This document shows, piece by piece, positions 1 through 5,690 of a stretch of DNA of 6,920 nucleotides. The stretch lies in NCBI GenBank assembly GCA_017888105.1, contig JAGHGS010000034.1, positions 1 to 6,920 of the forward strand. Reading direction: 5' to 3'. Position 1 is the first letter of the stretch; every line of letters begins with the position of its first letter. This stretch comes from Bacilli bacterium. GTDB lineage: Bacteria; Bacillota_I; Bacilli_A; RF39; UBA660. The position numbers and the translations under genes were made by a program. Under the pieces are notes generated by a model. The model saw only the letters and a list, made by a program, of their open reading frames with translations, did not search any database and was not told the DNA's origin.

Positions 1-1126
1 CTATTTCTCCTGTTTTTAAATCTGCTAAAACATAATAATCTTCTTTATACTTTAAAGAAGAAGCATTATCTAAACTTCTTTCTTCTTTTTCAGAAATAAT
101 TAAATTTAATTCTTCTTTTGTATAAGTGTTTTCTCTCATTTTACTCTTACTTTCATTAATTTTATAAGAAAACTTTTCATTCATTTTAGGAATAAATATT
201 TCATTTAAATATTGATTTGCTTCTTCTATTGTTGTAATTCCTGCATGTCTTAACTCAGCCTTTAATCTTCCTTTAAATGTTCTATTTTCTCTTTCTACAT
301 TAGCTTTAGAAACTGCCACACTACTTGAAAATAATTCAATACCTAAATCATGACATATTCTCTCAAATTGTGTCATATTTACTTTATTTATCTTATTTGT
401 AGAAAAAGTACTTCGCTTATCTGTTTTAATCTTTTTTGGAATTCCATAAATCAAAATAATATTCATTAATAAAATATAATATGCCCTTGATGTTTCTTGA
501 TAATCAAACCATCCATATAATACTTTTTTTGTAGCTTTATCTACTGCTAGATGTAAGGCTGTAACAATCATACCAAACCACATATAAAAAGAAGCATCCA
601 TTTGAATTTCTTCCCCAAAGCCATAACGTAAGGTTGATTTCCTAGTATACTTTTGCCCCTCTAAAATTTGTCTTTCTTCGTATAATTCTAATTGTTCTTC
701 AGTAGCAACTCCTTCTTCAATTGATTTTTTCATCATTTCGTTGTACAATCTAACTGTTTTATGTTGAGCTTCTGGTGATATAATTTCTGCTTCTGTTAAT
801 ACTCTAAATACTGTGGACAAAGAAGCATTTAATGTATCACCAACCTCATCATAAAAGTGAGAAAAATTATAATCAGAATATTCACTTAAATAAATAGATA
901 TAATTTTATCTGAAACTTCTTCAGATATTTTTTTATTACTTATTTTCCCTGAATTTTTATGAATAAAGCCTTTTTCGCCTTCTTGATGGTATTTTATAAT
1001 TAACCTATTAATCTGACGAATTGTAAGACATAATTGTAAAGAAGCTTCTTTTTTAGTTATTTTACCTTGAATAATCTTTTCAATAATATCAAATTTTTCT
1101 CGTTCTTTTTTCTTTAAATTAATCAT
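1..1126 (-). CDS. ISNCY family (IS1202-group) transposase, C-terminus beyond window edge
   Basis: The minus-strand reading frame is open from ATG at 1126-1124 to the left edge (375 full codons). Residues ~1-55 look like a helix-turn-helix DNA-binding region (IIQGKITKKEASLQLCLTIR, then QINRLIIKY). Residues ~165-300 form an RNase H-like DDE integrase core: first Asp in IQMDASFYMWFG (D177), second in PKKIKTDKRSTF (D236), catalytic Glu in KANVERENRTFKGRL (E278). The hallmarks 'LHLAVDKAT', 'YGIP' and 'LRHAGITTIEEANQYLN' match what I know of the ISNCY/IS1202 group, whose transposases catalyse cut-and-paste or copy-paste movement of their own element. The start is chosen because GGAGG lies 10 nt upstream (1141-1137) and a TATAAT box lies just beyond. 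No frameshift or stop is seen, so it may be functional, but the C-terminal tail is not visible. Family assignment is from remembered motifs, not a search. Confidence 0.88.
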   Translation of the reverse strand, partial: MINLKKKEREKFDIIEKIIQGKITKKEASLQLCLTIRQINRLIIKYHQEGEKGFIHKNSGKISNKKISEEVSDKIISIYLSEYSDYNFSHFYDEVGDTLNASLSTVFRVLTEAEIISPEAQHKTVRLYNEMMKKSIEEGVATEEQLELYEERQILEGQKYTRKSTLRYGFGEEIQMDASFYMWFGMIVTALHLAVDKATKKVLYGWFDYQETSRAYYILLMNIILIYGIPKKIKTDKRSTFSTNKINKVNMTQFERICHDLGIELFSSSVAVSKANVERENRTFKGRLKAELRHAGITTIEEANQYLNEIFIPKMNEKFSYKINESKSKMRENTYTKEELNLIISEKEERSLDNASSLKYKEDYYVLADLKTGEI

Positions 1127-1154
1127 TTGTTATTCACCTCCATTTCCAATAAAA

Positions 1155-1160
1155 ATTATA
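1155..1160 (-). promoter_or_regulatory. -10 box of the IS1202-like transposase promoter
   Basis: A perfect TATAAT is read on the minus strand at 1160-1155, 29-34 nt upstream of the transposase ATG and followed by the GGAGG at 1141-1137. The -35 position (about 1178-1183, AGTGTT) matches poorly. The spacer between -35 and -10 is formed exactly by the innermost terminal repeat (1161-1176), so a protein bound there would cover the promoter. Confidence 0.6.
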
Positions 1161-1270
1161 GGACATTTTCATTGAAAAACACTAAAAAATAGACAAGTAG
1201 TTCTTACTTGTCTATTTTGGGACATTTTCATTGAATAACTAATTAATTTTTTGGGACATTTTTACTGAAT
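1161..1270. repeat. Three direct terminal repeats of the IS1202-like element
   Basis: The 16-mer GGACATTTTCATTGAA occurs at 1161-1176 and again identically at 1220-1235. A diverged copy, GGACATTTTTACTGAA (two mismatches), is at 1254-1269. Copies 2 and 3 are preceded by an extra TTTTG/TTTTTTG. Spacings are 59 and 34 bp between starts. Such iterated termini usually serve as transposase binding sites; that role is inferred. All three copies share one orientation relative to the transposase gene. Confidence 0.8.
1186..1218 (-). terminator. Perfect 14-bp hairpin guarding the IS1202-like transposase gene
   Basis: Left arm 1186-1199 (AAAATAGACAAGTA), 5-nt loop 1200-1204, right arm 1205-1218; all 14 pairs match. 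Read on the minus strand the stem is followed by a run of six T, read on the plus strand by four T, so it resembles an intrinsic terminator, though the stem is AT-rich. It lies between repeats 1 and 2, upstream of the transposase promoter, so it would stop transcription entering the element from outside. Termination is inferred from structure. Confidence 0.55.
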
Positions 1271-1272
1271 AG

Positions 1273-1448
1273 CCACATAGAAGTACGAAAACTGTAACAA
1301 AATTATTGATTTTTCTTCATGATTATTGTATAGTAATATTGTAATGATAAAGTATATGATAATTTTGTAATGTTTTGACAAGTTTTGTCGAAGCTAATGA
1401 AAAAATATTTTATTTATTATAGAATGGTTAGTGCAAAGGAAGATAGGT
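1273..1448 (+). promoter_or_regulatory. Upstream region of the exported-protein gene
   Basis: This non-coding stretch of about 176 bp holds a perfect -35 hexamer TTGACA at 1375-1380, but no good -10 at 16-18 bp; the nearest AT-rich candidates are too close or too far. Overlapping it is a small dyad, GACAA-GTT-TTGTC (1377-1389), whose right part reads TTTGTCGAA (1384-1392), identical to the textbook Spo0A box. A ribosome binding site AAAGGAAG (1435-1442) precedes the ATG at 1449 by 6 nt. The promoter call is weak; the RBS is good. Confidence 0.35.
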
Positions 1449-3158
1449 ATGAAAAAAAGTACAAAAATATCATTATTAGTCGGGGGAATTGCAGTTGTTT
1501 TAATAGGAGTAATAGGAATAACTTATGCGTTTTTCTCAACAGGTGGAACACAGGAAACAGCAAATACATTCACTAGTGGTTGTTTAAACATATCACTTAC
1601 TGATGCATCAGCATCAATAAATTTAAACAATATCTATCCTGTCACAGATATCGAAGGATTAGATACAACTAGTTATGATTTTACTATTACAAATACCTGT
1701 AATACGGATGCTAACTATGAGATTAATTTAGAAAGTTTAAATCAAGTATCAAACTCTCTTAGTGCAGATTATATTAAAGTATCACTATCAAGTGATACAG
1801 TAGGAAATGTAATATCAATACTTAGTGATAATACCAGTGTAACACCGGAAATAGATGGTGCTTATGAAGCATACAATTTATATACTGGAACATTAAAAGC
1901 AAGTGAAACAAAAACATATCATTTAAAACTATGGTTAGATTATAATGCCACAGTAGAAGTAGCAGCAAATAAAGTATATCAATCAAAAATAAATGTTATA
2001 GCCAATCCAGAATTTCAAGTAATAGACACTCAAGAAGCAACCTTCGAATTAAATGATAAAACTCTAACATCAAACTTAACAAGTAATGTAACAAGTGCAA
2101 CATACTGTACTACAACAGACAATATATGTACACCAACCACAACAGCTTCAATCCAAAATAATAGTTACACAGTAGAACTACAAAGTAATGAAAATAATCA
2201 AATAGTATGTACAAGATTAAATGGAACAAGTAAAGTAATATGTTCAAATCCATTAGAAATAGCACCAACATATTTAGCCGAAGTAATAAAAGGATATAAT
2301 CAAAGTACAAGAACAGACTTTAGTACAACCATGACAGAAGAAACAACAAATACAGTTTATACAGCAGAAGATGATGATGGAACAACATACTACTTTGCAG
2401 GAAACCCAAGTGATAACTGGGTGCGATGGGCAGGATTCTACTGGCGGATAATACGCATCAATGGAGATGGAACAATAAGACTCATCTATAATGGAACAAG
2501 TAATAGTCAAACAGGAAGTGGAACACAGATTTCAACCAGTGCATTCAATAGTTCGTATAATAATAATGCATACGTAGGATTTAAATACACAACCAATAAT
2601 GTCCATGGAACAGGAACAAATAGTACAATACTAGGAGTACTAAATAATTGGTATAGTAGTAATCTATCAAGTTATGCAGATGATATAGATATGAATGCAG
2701 GATTCTGTAATGATAGAACACCATATAGTGGAAGTGGAACAGGAACAAGTACAACCTACTATCCAGCATATAATAGACTATATACAAATAAAACACCAAG
2801 TTTCAAATGCACAAATAGTAGTGATTTGTTCACAGTATCTTCAAGTAATAAAGGAAATAAAGCATTACAATACCCAATCGGACTCATCACAGCAGATGAA
2901 GTAGCATATGCTGGAGGAGTATACGGAAGTAGCAATAGTAGTTATTACCTATATACGGGTCAAACCTACTGGACCATGTCTCCGTACTGGTATGGCGGCG
3001 GTAATGCTGGCGTGTTCCTTGTGAGTTCGACTAACGGCCTCAGCGGTACGGGCGTGGGTTGGGCCGCGTGGGGTGTGCGCCCAGTCATAAATCTGAAAGC
3101 TGATGTACAAATAAGTACAGGGACAGGAACAAGTAGTAATCCATATGTCATTTCTTAG
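1449..3158 (+). CDS. Exported SipW/TasA-type protein with C-terminal lectin-like domain, putative DGR target
   Basis: 569 residues. I chose ATG 1449 over the upstream GTG at 1431 because AAAGGAAG sits 6 nt before it and the protein then starts MKKSTK followed by a hydrophobic stretch. The N-terminus (residues ~1-55: MKKS, hydrophobic core, ITYAFFSTGG, ANTFTSGCL) resembles the SipW-dependent signal peptides of TasA/CalY-type matrix proteins, followed to ~residue 190 by a Thr/Ser/Asn-rich beta-sandwich-like region. Residues ~190-280 are Thr/Asn-rich with Cys pairs. From ~320 (NWVRWAGFYWRIIRINGDG) to ~550 comes a domain I associate with C-type-lectin/FGE-type folds, ending TYWTMSP...VFLVSS...WGVRPVINLKADV. 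Residues ~507-545 lie in a GC-rich, A-depleted patch typical of a DGR variable region. The stop TAG is provided by the adjacent IS: without it the frame would read YVISD-stop. The likely role is surface or matrix ligand binding (inference); the exact ligand is unknown. Confidence 0.85.
   Translation: MKKSTKISLLVGGIAVVLIGVIGITYAFFSTGGTQETANTFTSGCLNISLTDASASINLNNIYPVTDIEGLDTTSYDFTITNTCNTDANYEINLESLNQVSNSLSADYIKVSLSSDTVGNVISILSDNTSVTPEIDGAYEAYNLYTGTLKASETKTYHLKLWLDYNATVEVAANKVYQSKINVIANPEFQVIDTQEATFELNDKTLTSNLTSNVTSATYCTTTDNICTPTTTASIQNNSYTVELQSNENNQIVCTRLNGTSKVICSNPLEIAPTYLAEVIKGYNQSTRTDFSTTMTEETTNTVYTAEDDDGTTYYFAGNPSDNWVRWAGFYWRIIRINGDGTIRLIYNGTSNSQTGSGTQISTSAFNSSYNNNAYVGFKYTTNNVHGTGTNSTILGVLNNWYSSNLSSYADDIDMNAGFCNDRTPYSGSGTGTSTTYYPAYNRLYTNKTPSFKCTNSSDLFTVSSSNKGNKALQYPIGLITADEVAYAGGVYGSSNSSYYLYTGQTYWTMSPYWYGGGNAGVFLVSSTNGLSGTGVGWAAWGVRPVINLKADVQISTGTGTSSNPYVIS
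2961..3086 (+). other. Candidate DGR variable region (VR)
   Basis: By hand count this 126-bp patch is ~63% G+C and ~13% A, whereas the 120 bp of the same gene before 2941 is ~38% G+C and ~38% A. Codons change from A-ending to GGC, GTG, GCG, ACG, CGC, TGG. It encodes YWTMSP, a Gly/Trp/Tyr-rich stretch, VFLVSS, more Gly/Trp codons and GVRPVI, the place where lectin-fold DGR targets carry their variable residues. Adenine loss at the C-terminal end of such a gene is what repeated A-to-N copying from an A-rich template would leave. A template repeat and reverse transcriptase are not in the window, so this rests on composition, position and fold. Boundaries are approximate. Confidence 0.55.
3144..3153. 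repeat. Left target-site duplication of IS-A
   Basis: TATGTCATTT directly abuts the left terminal repeat of IS-A and recurs exactly at 4705-4714 directly after the right terminal repeat. A 10-bp duplication is within the 9-13 bp range usual for the IS4 family. It lies within the last codons of the exported-protein gene (Tyr-Val-Ile-Ser). Confidence 0.88.
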
Positions 3159-3175
3159 TACCGGATAGTTTTTGA
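3154..3175 (+). repeat. Left terminal inverted repeat of IS-A
   Basis: Begins CTTAGTACCGGATAG and continues TTTTTGA. It matches the reverse complement of 4683-4704 at 21 of 22 positions; position 5 is G here and C at the other end. The first five bases complete the TCT codon and supply the TAG stop of the exported-protein gene. Confidence 0.9.
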
Positions 3176-3314
3176 TAAAGCTAGGTGGAATCGAGGAAAT
3201 TTGATATAAAATATGCGTCCAACTCTTTCATTTTTAGAATAAACTATGGTAAAAATATGATATATTTATGAAGCATAGTTAAATTATTCACAAATTTATT
3301 CAAAAGAATTTAAT

Positions 3315-3365
3315 TTATTACACGCAAAAGGGCACAACTTTGGTTGTGCTTTTAAATTGTAATAA
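3315..3365 (-). terminator. Two-part hairpin downstream of the IS-A transposase
   Basis: Outer stem TTATTACA (3315-3322) with TGTAATAA (3358-3365); inner stem GCACAAC (3332-3338), loop TTTG, GTTGTGC (3343-3349), flanked by AAAA and TTTT that also pair. It begins just beyond the transposase stop codon (3377-3379). The same layout recurs in IS-B with a paired C-G to T-A change, so base pairing has been conserved. The most likely role is a bidirectional transcription terminator. Confidence 0.65.
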
Positions 3366-3376
3366 GTTAAATAAAG

Positions 3377-4564
3377 TCATATATCATATAATTTAAAAGT
3401 AAAAGGCAATCGGTAATATTTTGTGGATTTTAAAGTTAATTGAAATAGTCTTAATCCGGTTTTAAATAAAGATACTACCCTAACGGTATAATCTTTAATA
3501 TTCCTAACTATCCGAAATCCTAATTTTTTATAACAATTAGAATTTTTAGTAACATCAGTACCTAAACAAATATAATAACAAGTAGCCATACAAATAAAAG
3601 AATACATGTTTTCAAATCCATGAAGTTTCGTCATTCCGGTTCTTTCAATGTCAAAACCATTTGATTTTTGGTTTTTGAAAATGGTTTCAATGCCACCAAA
3701 ACGATAAGCATAAAATTTTTTAGCATCTTTTGGATTAATATTAGAAATTAAAAACCAACGTTCTTTATGATTATCACTTTTGCAAATAGTAAGATTATAT
3801 TTATATTTTTTAAAGGTAAATTCTAAATCTTCAAAAAAGTTAGATTTATAAATGAAGCTAGGTAAATCATGAATAGAACACCAAATTTTATGACCTTCCT
3901 TTTTAAAGTGATATAATACTTTAAAATTATCTTTACAACGAAAGACAAAAGAATCATGAAGTTCTTTATCAATAAAGTTAAAAAGAGGAAATAAATTACC
4001 AAACCAACGATCAGCGAGCCAAACAATGTTAATCAAGGGATCAATAGATTTTAATAAATTATGAACATATAGTAAGCTTTCTTTAATATTAGAAATTTTA
4101 AAAGCATCACCATGGTTAGAATTAGTTTTAGATTTACCATCATATAATTTAAAATAAAGAGGAAATCCTTGTTTACCAATTTTAATACTTAGCATAAAAG
4201 TAGTATACTTATCCTTTACAAACATATGGTCAAATGAGATGTAGACACGATTATCGGCATGTTTAACTTTATAATTAGATAAAATATAAATAATTAATTT
4301 ATCAAAAAGGGTATGATAAGAATAATTAGGATTATTTAAGAAATTAGAAATTCTTTTACATAAAGATTCTAATTGATTATTAGGGTAAATAGATAATAAA
4401 GAGAAAGCAATATCTTCAAAATTAACTGAATTAGAAGATAATAAAGCAGAGAAGAAATCGCCAATAAAATTAAGTTGAGTTTTATTCATAGAGGGATGAA
4501 GAGAAGAAAAGAAATTAGCAAAAGTACTTGAAAAAGGAAGAGAAATATTATATGATTTAGACAT
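3377..4564 (-). CDS. IS4-superfamily DDE transposase, intact (395 residues)
   Basis: Catalyses excision and insertion of IS-A. The catalytic core is seen as D112 in VYISFDHMF, D185 in IVWLADRWFGN, and E293 in YAYRFGGIETIFKNQKSNGF. The last motif has the Y-x2-R-x(3-4)-E-x6-K layout of the IS4 'YREK' signature, here with four residues between R288 and E293 where Tn5 has three. The length fits IS4-family enzymes. Residues 1-95 are a Ser/Asn/Phe-rich helical DNA-binding region; the C-terminus ends FTFKLYDI. The start ATG (4564-4562) overlaps one arm of a 13-bp inverted repeat, and I see no strong Shine-Dalgarno sequence before it. The only gene of IS-A; no stops or frameshifts. I cannot place it in a named IS4 subgroup. 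Confidence 0.92.
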   Translation of the reverse strand: MSKSYNISLPFSSTFANFFSSLHPSMNKTQLNFIGDFFSALLSSNSVNFEDIAFSLLSIYPNNQLESLCKRISNFLNNPNYSYHTLFDKLIIYILSNYKVKHADNRVYISFDHMFVKDKYTTFMLSIKIGKQGFPLYFKLYDGKSKTNSNHGDAFKISNIKESLLYVHNLLKSIDPLINIVWLADRWFGNLFPLFNFIDKELHDSFVFRCKDNFKVLYHFKKEGHKIWCSIHDLPSFIYKSNFFEDLEFTFKKYKYNLTICKSDNHKERWFLISNINPKDAKKFYAYRFGGIETIFKNQKSNGFDIERTGMTKLHGFENMYSFICMATCYYICLGTDVTKNSNCYKKLGFRIVRNIKDYTVRVVSLFKTGLRLFQLTLKSTKYYRLPFTFKLYDI

Positions 4565-4626
4565 AAAACAACCAACTTTCTATTTTTATTGTTCAAATTT
4601 ATAATAGCAAAAATTGGTTGTTTTAT
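4563..4626 (-). promoter_or_regulatory. Inverted repeat overlapping the IS-A transposase start codon
   Basis: Arms 4563-4575 and 4614-4626 are perfect 13-bp inverted repeats (core AAAACAACCAA / TTGGTTGTTTT) separated by 38 bp. On the minus strand the second arm runs into the ATG. The 38-bp loop contains AT-rich -10-like hexamers (TATTAT at 4606-4601, TATAAA at 4603-4598). An mRNA started inside the loop would lack the first arm and be translatable, whereas one reading in from outside would fold over the start codon. This function is inferred by analogy with IS10 and IS50. Confidence 0.5.
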
Positions 4627-4641
4627 AAACCATAGAAAAAC

Positions 4642-4673
4642 AAAGGGTATAGACATGAAGTTTATACCTTTTT
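4642..4673. terminator. Bidirectional terminator-like hairpin near the IS-A right end
   Basis: Stem GGTATA (4646-4651) with TATACC (4663-4668), extended by flanking A and T runs with one unpaired G, 11-nt loop. It is followed by TTTTT on the plus strand and by CTTTGTTTTT on the minus strand. It lies between the right terminal repeat and the transposase gene, so it would block minus-strand transcription entering the element. The stem is short and confidence is moderate. Confidence 0.5.
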
Positions 4674-4682
4674 AATTGTGAT

Positions 4683-4704
4683 TCAAAAACTATCCGGTAG
4701 TAAG
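4683..4704 (-). repeat. Right terminal inverted repeat of IS-A
   Basis: Its reverse complement begins CTTACTACCGGATAG and continues TTTTTGA, matching the left end at 21 of 22 positions. It is directly followed by the second copy of the 10-bp target duplication. Confidence 0.9.
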
Positions 4705-4714
4705 TATGTCATTT
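4705..4714. repeat. Right target-site duplication of IS-A, also flanking IS-B
   Basis: TATGTCATTT, identical to 3144-3153. It is bounded on its right by the left end of IS-B (CTGATTAACGGACAG...), so the same 10 bp borders both elements. Confidence 0.85.
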
Positions 4715-4875
4715 CTGATTAACGGACAGTTTTGAAAAAAGCTAGGTGAAACCGAGGTAAATTGATATAAAAAGTTTGCCCCAAAATGTACGATTTTAAG
4801 TTAATGGTATATCAAAACAGTTAAATGTATATCAAAAATTAAAATTTCTATTTCTTTATTCAAAAATTATATATT

Positions 4876-4925
4876 TATTACACGTCAAAATGGTACAACG
4901 TAAGTTGTACTTTTTGAATGTAATA
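4876..4925 (-). terminator. Two-part hairpin downstream of the IS-B transposase remnant
   Basis: Outer stem TATTACA (4876-4882) with TGTAATA (4919-4925); inner stem GTACAAC (4893-4899), loop GTAA, GTTGTAC (4904-4910), with flanking A and T runs. It occupies the same place relative to the transposase stop as in IS-A. The inner stem differs from IS-A at one pair (T-A instead of C-G), both bases having changed together. Confidence 0.6.
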
Positions 4926-4938
4926 GAGTTATGTAAAG

Positions 4939-5364
4939 TCATACATCATAAAGTTTAAAACTAAAGGGAATTCTAATATATTTTAATGACATATAAGCAA
5001 GATGAAATAAAGTTAAACCAGTATTAAATAAAGACATAGTTCTAACTTTCTTGCCATTTCTTTTCTTGTGAGTTGTTATTTTTATATTTTTATAACATCG
5101 CCTGTTTTTGGCAAAATCAGCCCCTAGAATAGTCATGTAAGTTTGAGCAAAACAAGCAATGGTATACATTGAAGTAAAATATTCTATAGATGCATTACAA
5201 GTATTTTCTAAATAAAAACCATTTGATTTTTGAGATTTAAAAACAGTTTCAATGGCACCAAAACGATAAGCATAATCTTTGACCGCTCTTTTGGGATTAC
5301 CATTCGTAACGATAATCCAAGGGTCTTTTGTTCCTTTCAACATACAAATGTGTTGTAATATATG
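4939..5364 (-). pseudogene. C-terminal remnant of an IS4-superfamily transposase
   Basis: About 142 codons remain, corresponding to the last third of the IS-A transposase. From the first ATG (5343-5341) the 134 residues align without gaps to residues 262-395 of the IS-A protein, and I count about 63 identities (47%). The Glu motif survives as DYAYRFGAIETVFKSQKSNGF, and the C-terminus FSFKLYDV matches FTFKLYDI. Homologous codons continue upstream (HILQHIC against the IS-A NLTIC region) to an in-frame TAA at 5367-5365, so the ATG is not a true start. Both catalytic Asp residues are missing, so it cannot transpose. At 47% identity IS-B is a distinct related element, not a recent copy of IS-A. 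Confidence 0.88.
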
Positions 5365-5382
5365 TTAAAAGGAACATACATT

Positions 5383-5690
5383 ATGAATAAAGAAGAACAA
5401 ATTTTAAATTTAATGAAAGCAAATGATGGAATAATTACATCAAAAAGAAGCTTTTAAACAAGGTATCAATAGTGTATTATTTAACAAGATTAGTTAAATC
5501 TGGAAAAATTGAAAGAGTAAGAAGAGGAGTATAGGTTTTACAAAATACATGGGGAGATGAACATTTCAATTTAATTTATGAAATAAAGGCTATTTTTTCT
5601 TATGATACAGCATTATATTTTTTAGGTTTATGTGAGACAATACCAAGTACATATCACATTATAGTAAATAGATGCTATAATGGCAAATGA
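5383..5690 (+). pseudogene. AbiEi-like type IV antitoxin, broken and truncated
   Basis: Starts ATG at 5383 with AAAAGGA about 10 nt upstream, but reads only 24 codons to TAA (5455). Removing one A from the run at 5442-5446 and one T at 5477-5478 restores one frame: MNKEEQILNLMKANDGIITS, KEAFKQGINSVYLTRLVKSG, KIERVRRGV, a TAG at 5532 where the family has Tyr, then VLQNTWGDEHFNLIYEIKAI, FSYDTALYFLGLCETIPSTY. This is the winged-helix N-terminus plus 'FS..TALY..GL....P..Y' motif of AbiEi-family antitoxins, which repress their operon and counter the AbiEii nucleotidyltransferase toxin. The rest of the antitoxin and any AbiEii are absent; the frame stops at TGA 5688-5690. Two +1 insertions and one nonsense change make it nonfunctional. 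It begins right where IS-B homology ends. Confidence 0.75.

Larger units (their letters stand above)
1..1272 (-). mobile_element. IS1202-like insertion sequence, one end and most of the transposase gene
   Basis: Comprises the minus-strand transposase gene and about 145 bp of upstream terminal DNA carrying three iterated repeats. The outermost repeat ends near 1270, so I place the element's end at about 1270-1273. This boundary is approximate because the other end and the target duplication are outside the window. The exported-protein gene starts about 180 bp further on, so the insertion left its coding sequence intact but may have replaced part of its upstream region. Confidence 0.7.
3154..4704 (-). 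mobile_element. Complete IS4-superfamily insertion sequence (IS-A), 1551 bp
   Basis: A full element: inverted repeats at both ends, one intact transposase gene on the minus strand, and a perfect 10-bp target duplication outside. Its left end lies in the last codons of the exported-protein gene and provides TAG. Internally it carries a hairpin just beyond the transposase stop, a start-codon-overlapping inverted repeat and a terminator-like hairpin near the right end. All three would insulate the element from outside transcription or end its own transcripts. The intact reading frame and exact duplication suggest a fairly recent insertion. Confidence 0.9.
4715..5364 (-). mobile_element. Truncated IS4-superfamily element (IS-B), relative of IS-A
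   Basis: The left end (CTGATTAACGGACAG, then TTTTGAAAAA) resembles the IS-A left end. The block that follows, GCTAGGTGAAACCGAGG and TTGATATAAAA (4741-4773), matches the IS-A block at 3180-3211 closely. The hairpin and the transposase C-terminus come next in the same order as in IS-A. Homology stops at about 5364, where the AbiEi-like remnant begins; the right end and about two thirds of the transposase gene are lost. Deletion or recombination removed them; no second terminal repeat is seen. Confidence 0.8.

Noticed and set aside
1273..1375. dif/Xer-like site next to the IS1202-like element, since some IS1202-group members insert near such sites
   Set aside because: No pair of 11-bp XerC/XerD-like arms around a 6-8 bp centre could be recognised.
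1431..1576. Alternative starts and overlapping short frame (GTG 1431, ATG 1424, a 63-codon frame from 1385) before the exported-protein gene
   Set aside because: AAAGGAAG is placed for ATG 1449, which gives a normal MKKS signal peptide; the other frame is low-complexity and has no RBS of its own.
3060..3083. GC-rich hairpin (TGGG-CGC / GCGCCCA with one bulged C) at the end of the variable region, considered as a DGR initiation-of-homing hairpin
   Set aside because: It lies inside coding sequence rather than downstream, has a bulge and a 9-nt loop, and GC-rich DNA forms such stems easily. A GC-rich VR end is compatible with an initiation site but the structure is not convincing.
2480..3135. 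Recurring GGAACAAGTA-like motifs, considered as a DNA repeat
   Set aside because: They encode Gly-Thr-Ser linkers with the gene's preferred codons; no regular period or spacing is seen.
2110..3151. Several minus-strand and alternate-frame open frames of 60-80 codons within the exported-protein gene
   Set aside because: They are shadows of the repetitive Thr/Ser/Asn codons, with biased Leu/Tyr/Cys-rich translations and no ribosome binding sites.
3242..3280. Inverted repeat AACTATG / CATAGTT between the IS-A left end and its hairpin
   Set aside because: Seven base pairs over a 25-nt AT-rich loop is expected by chance, and it is not conserved at the matching place in IS-B.
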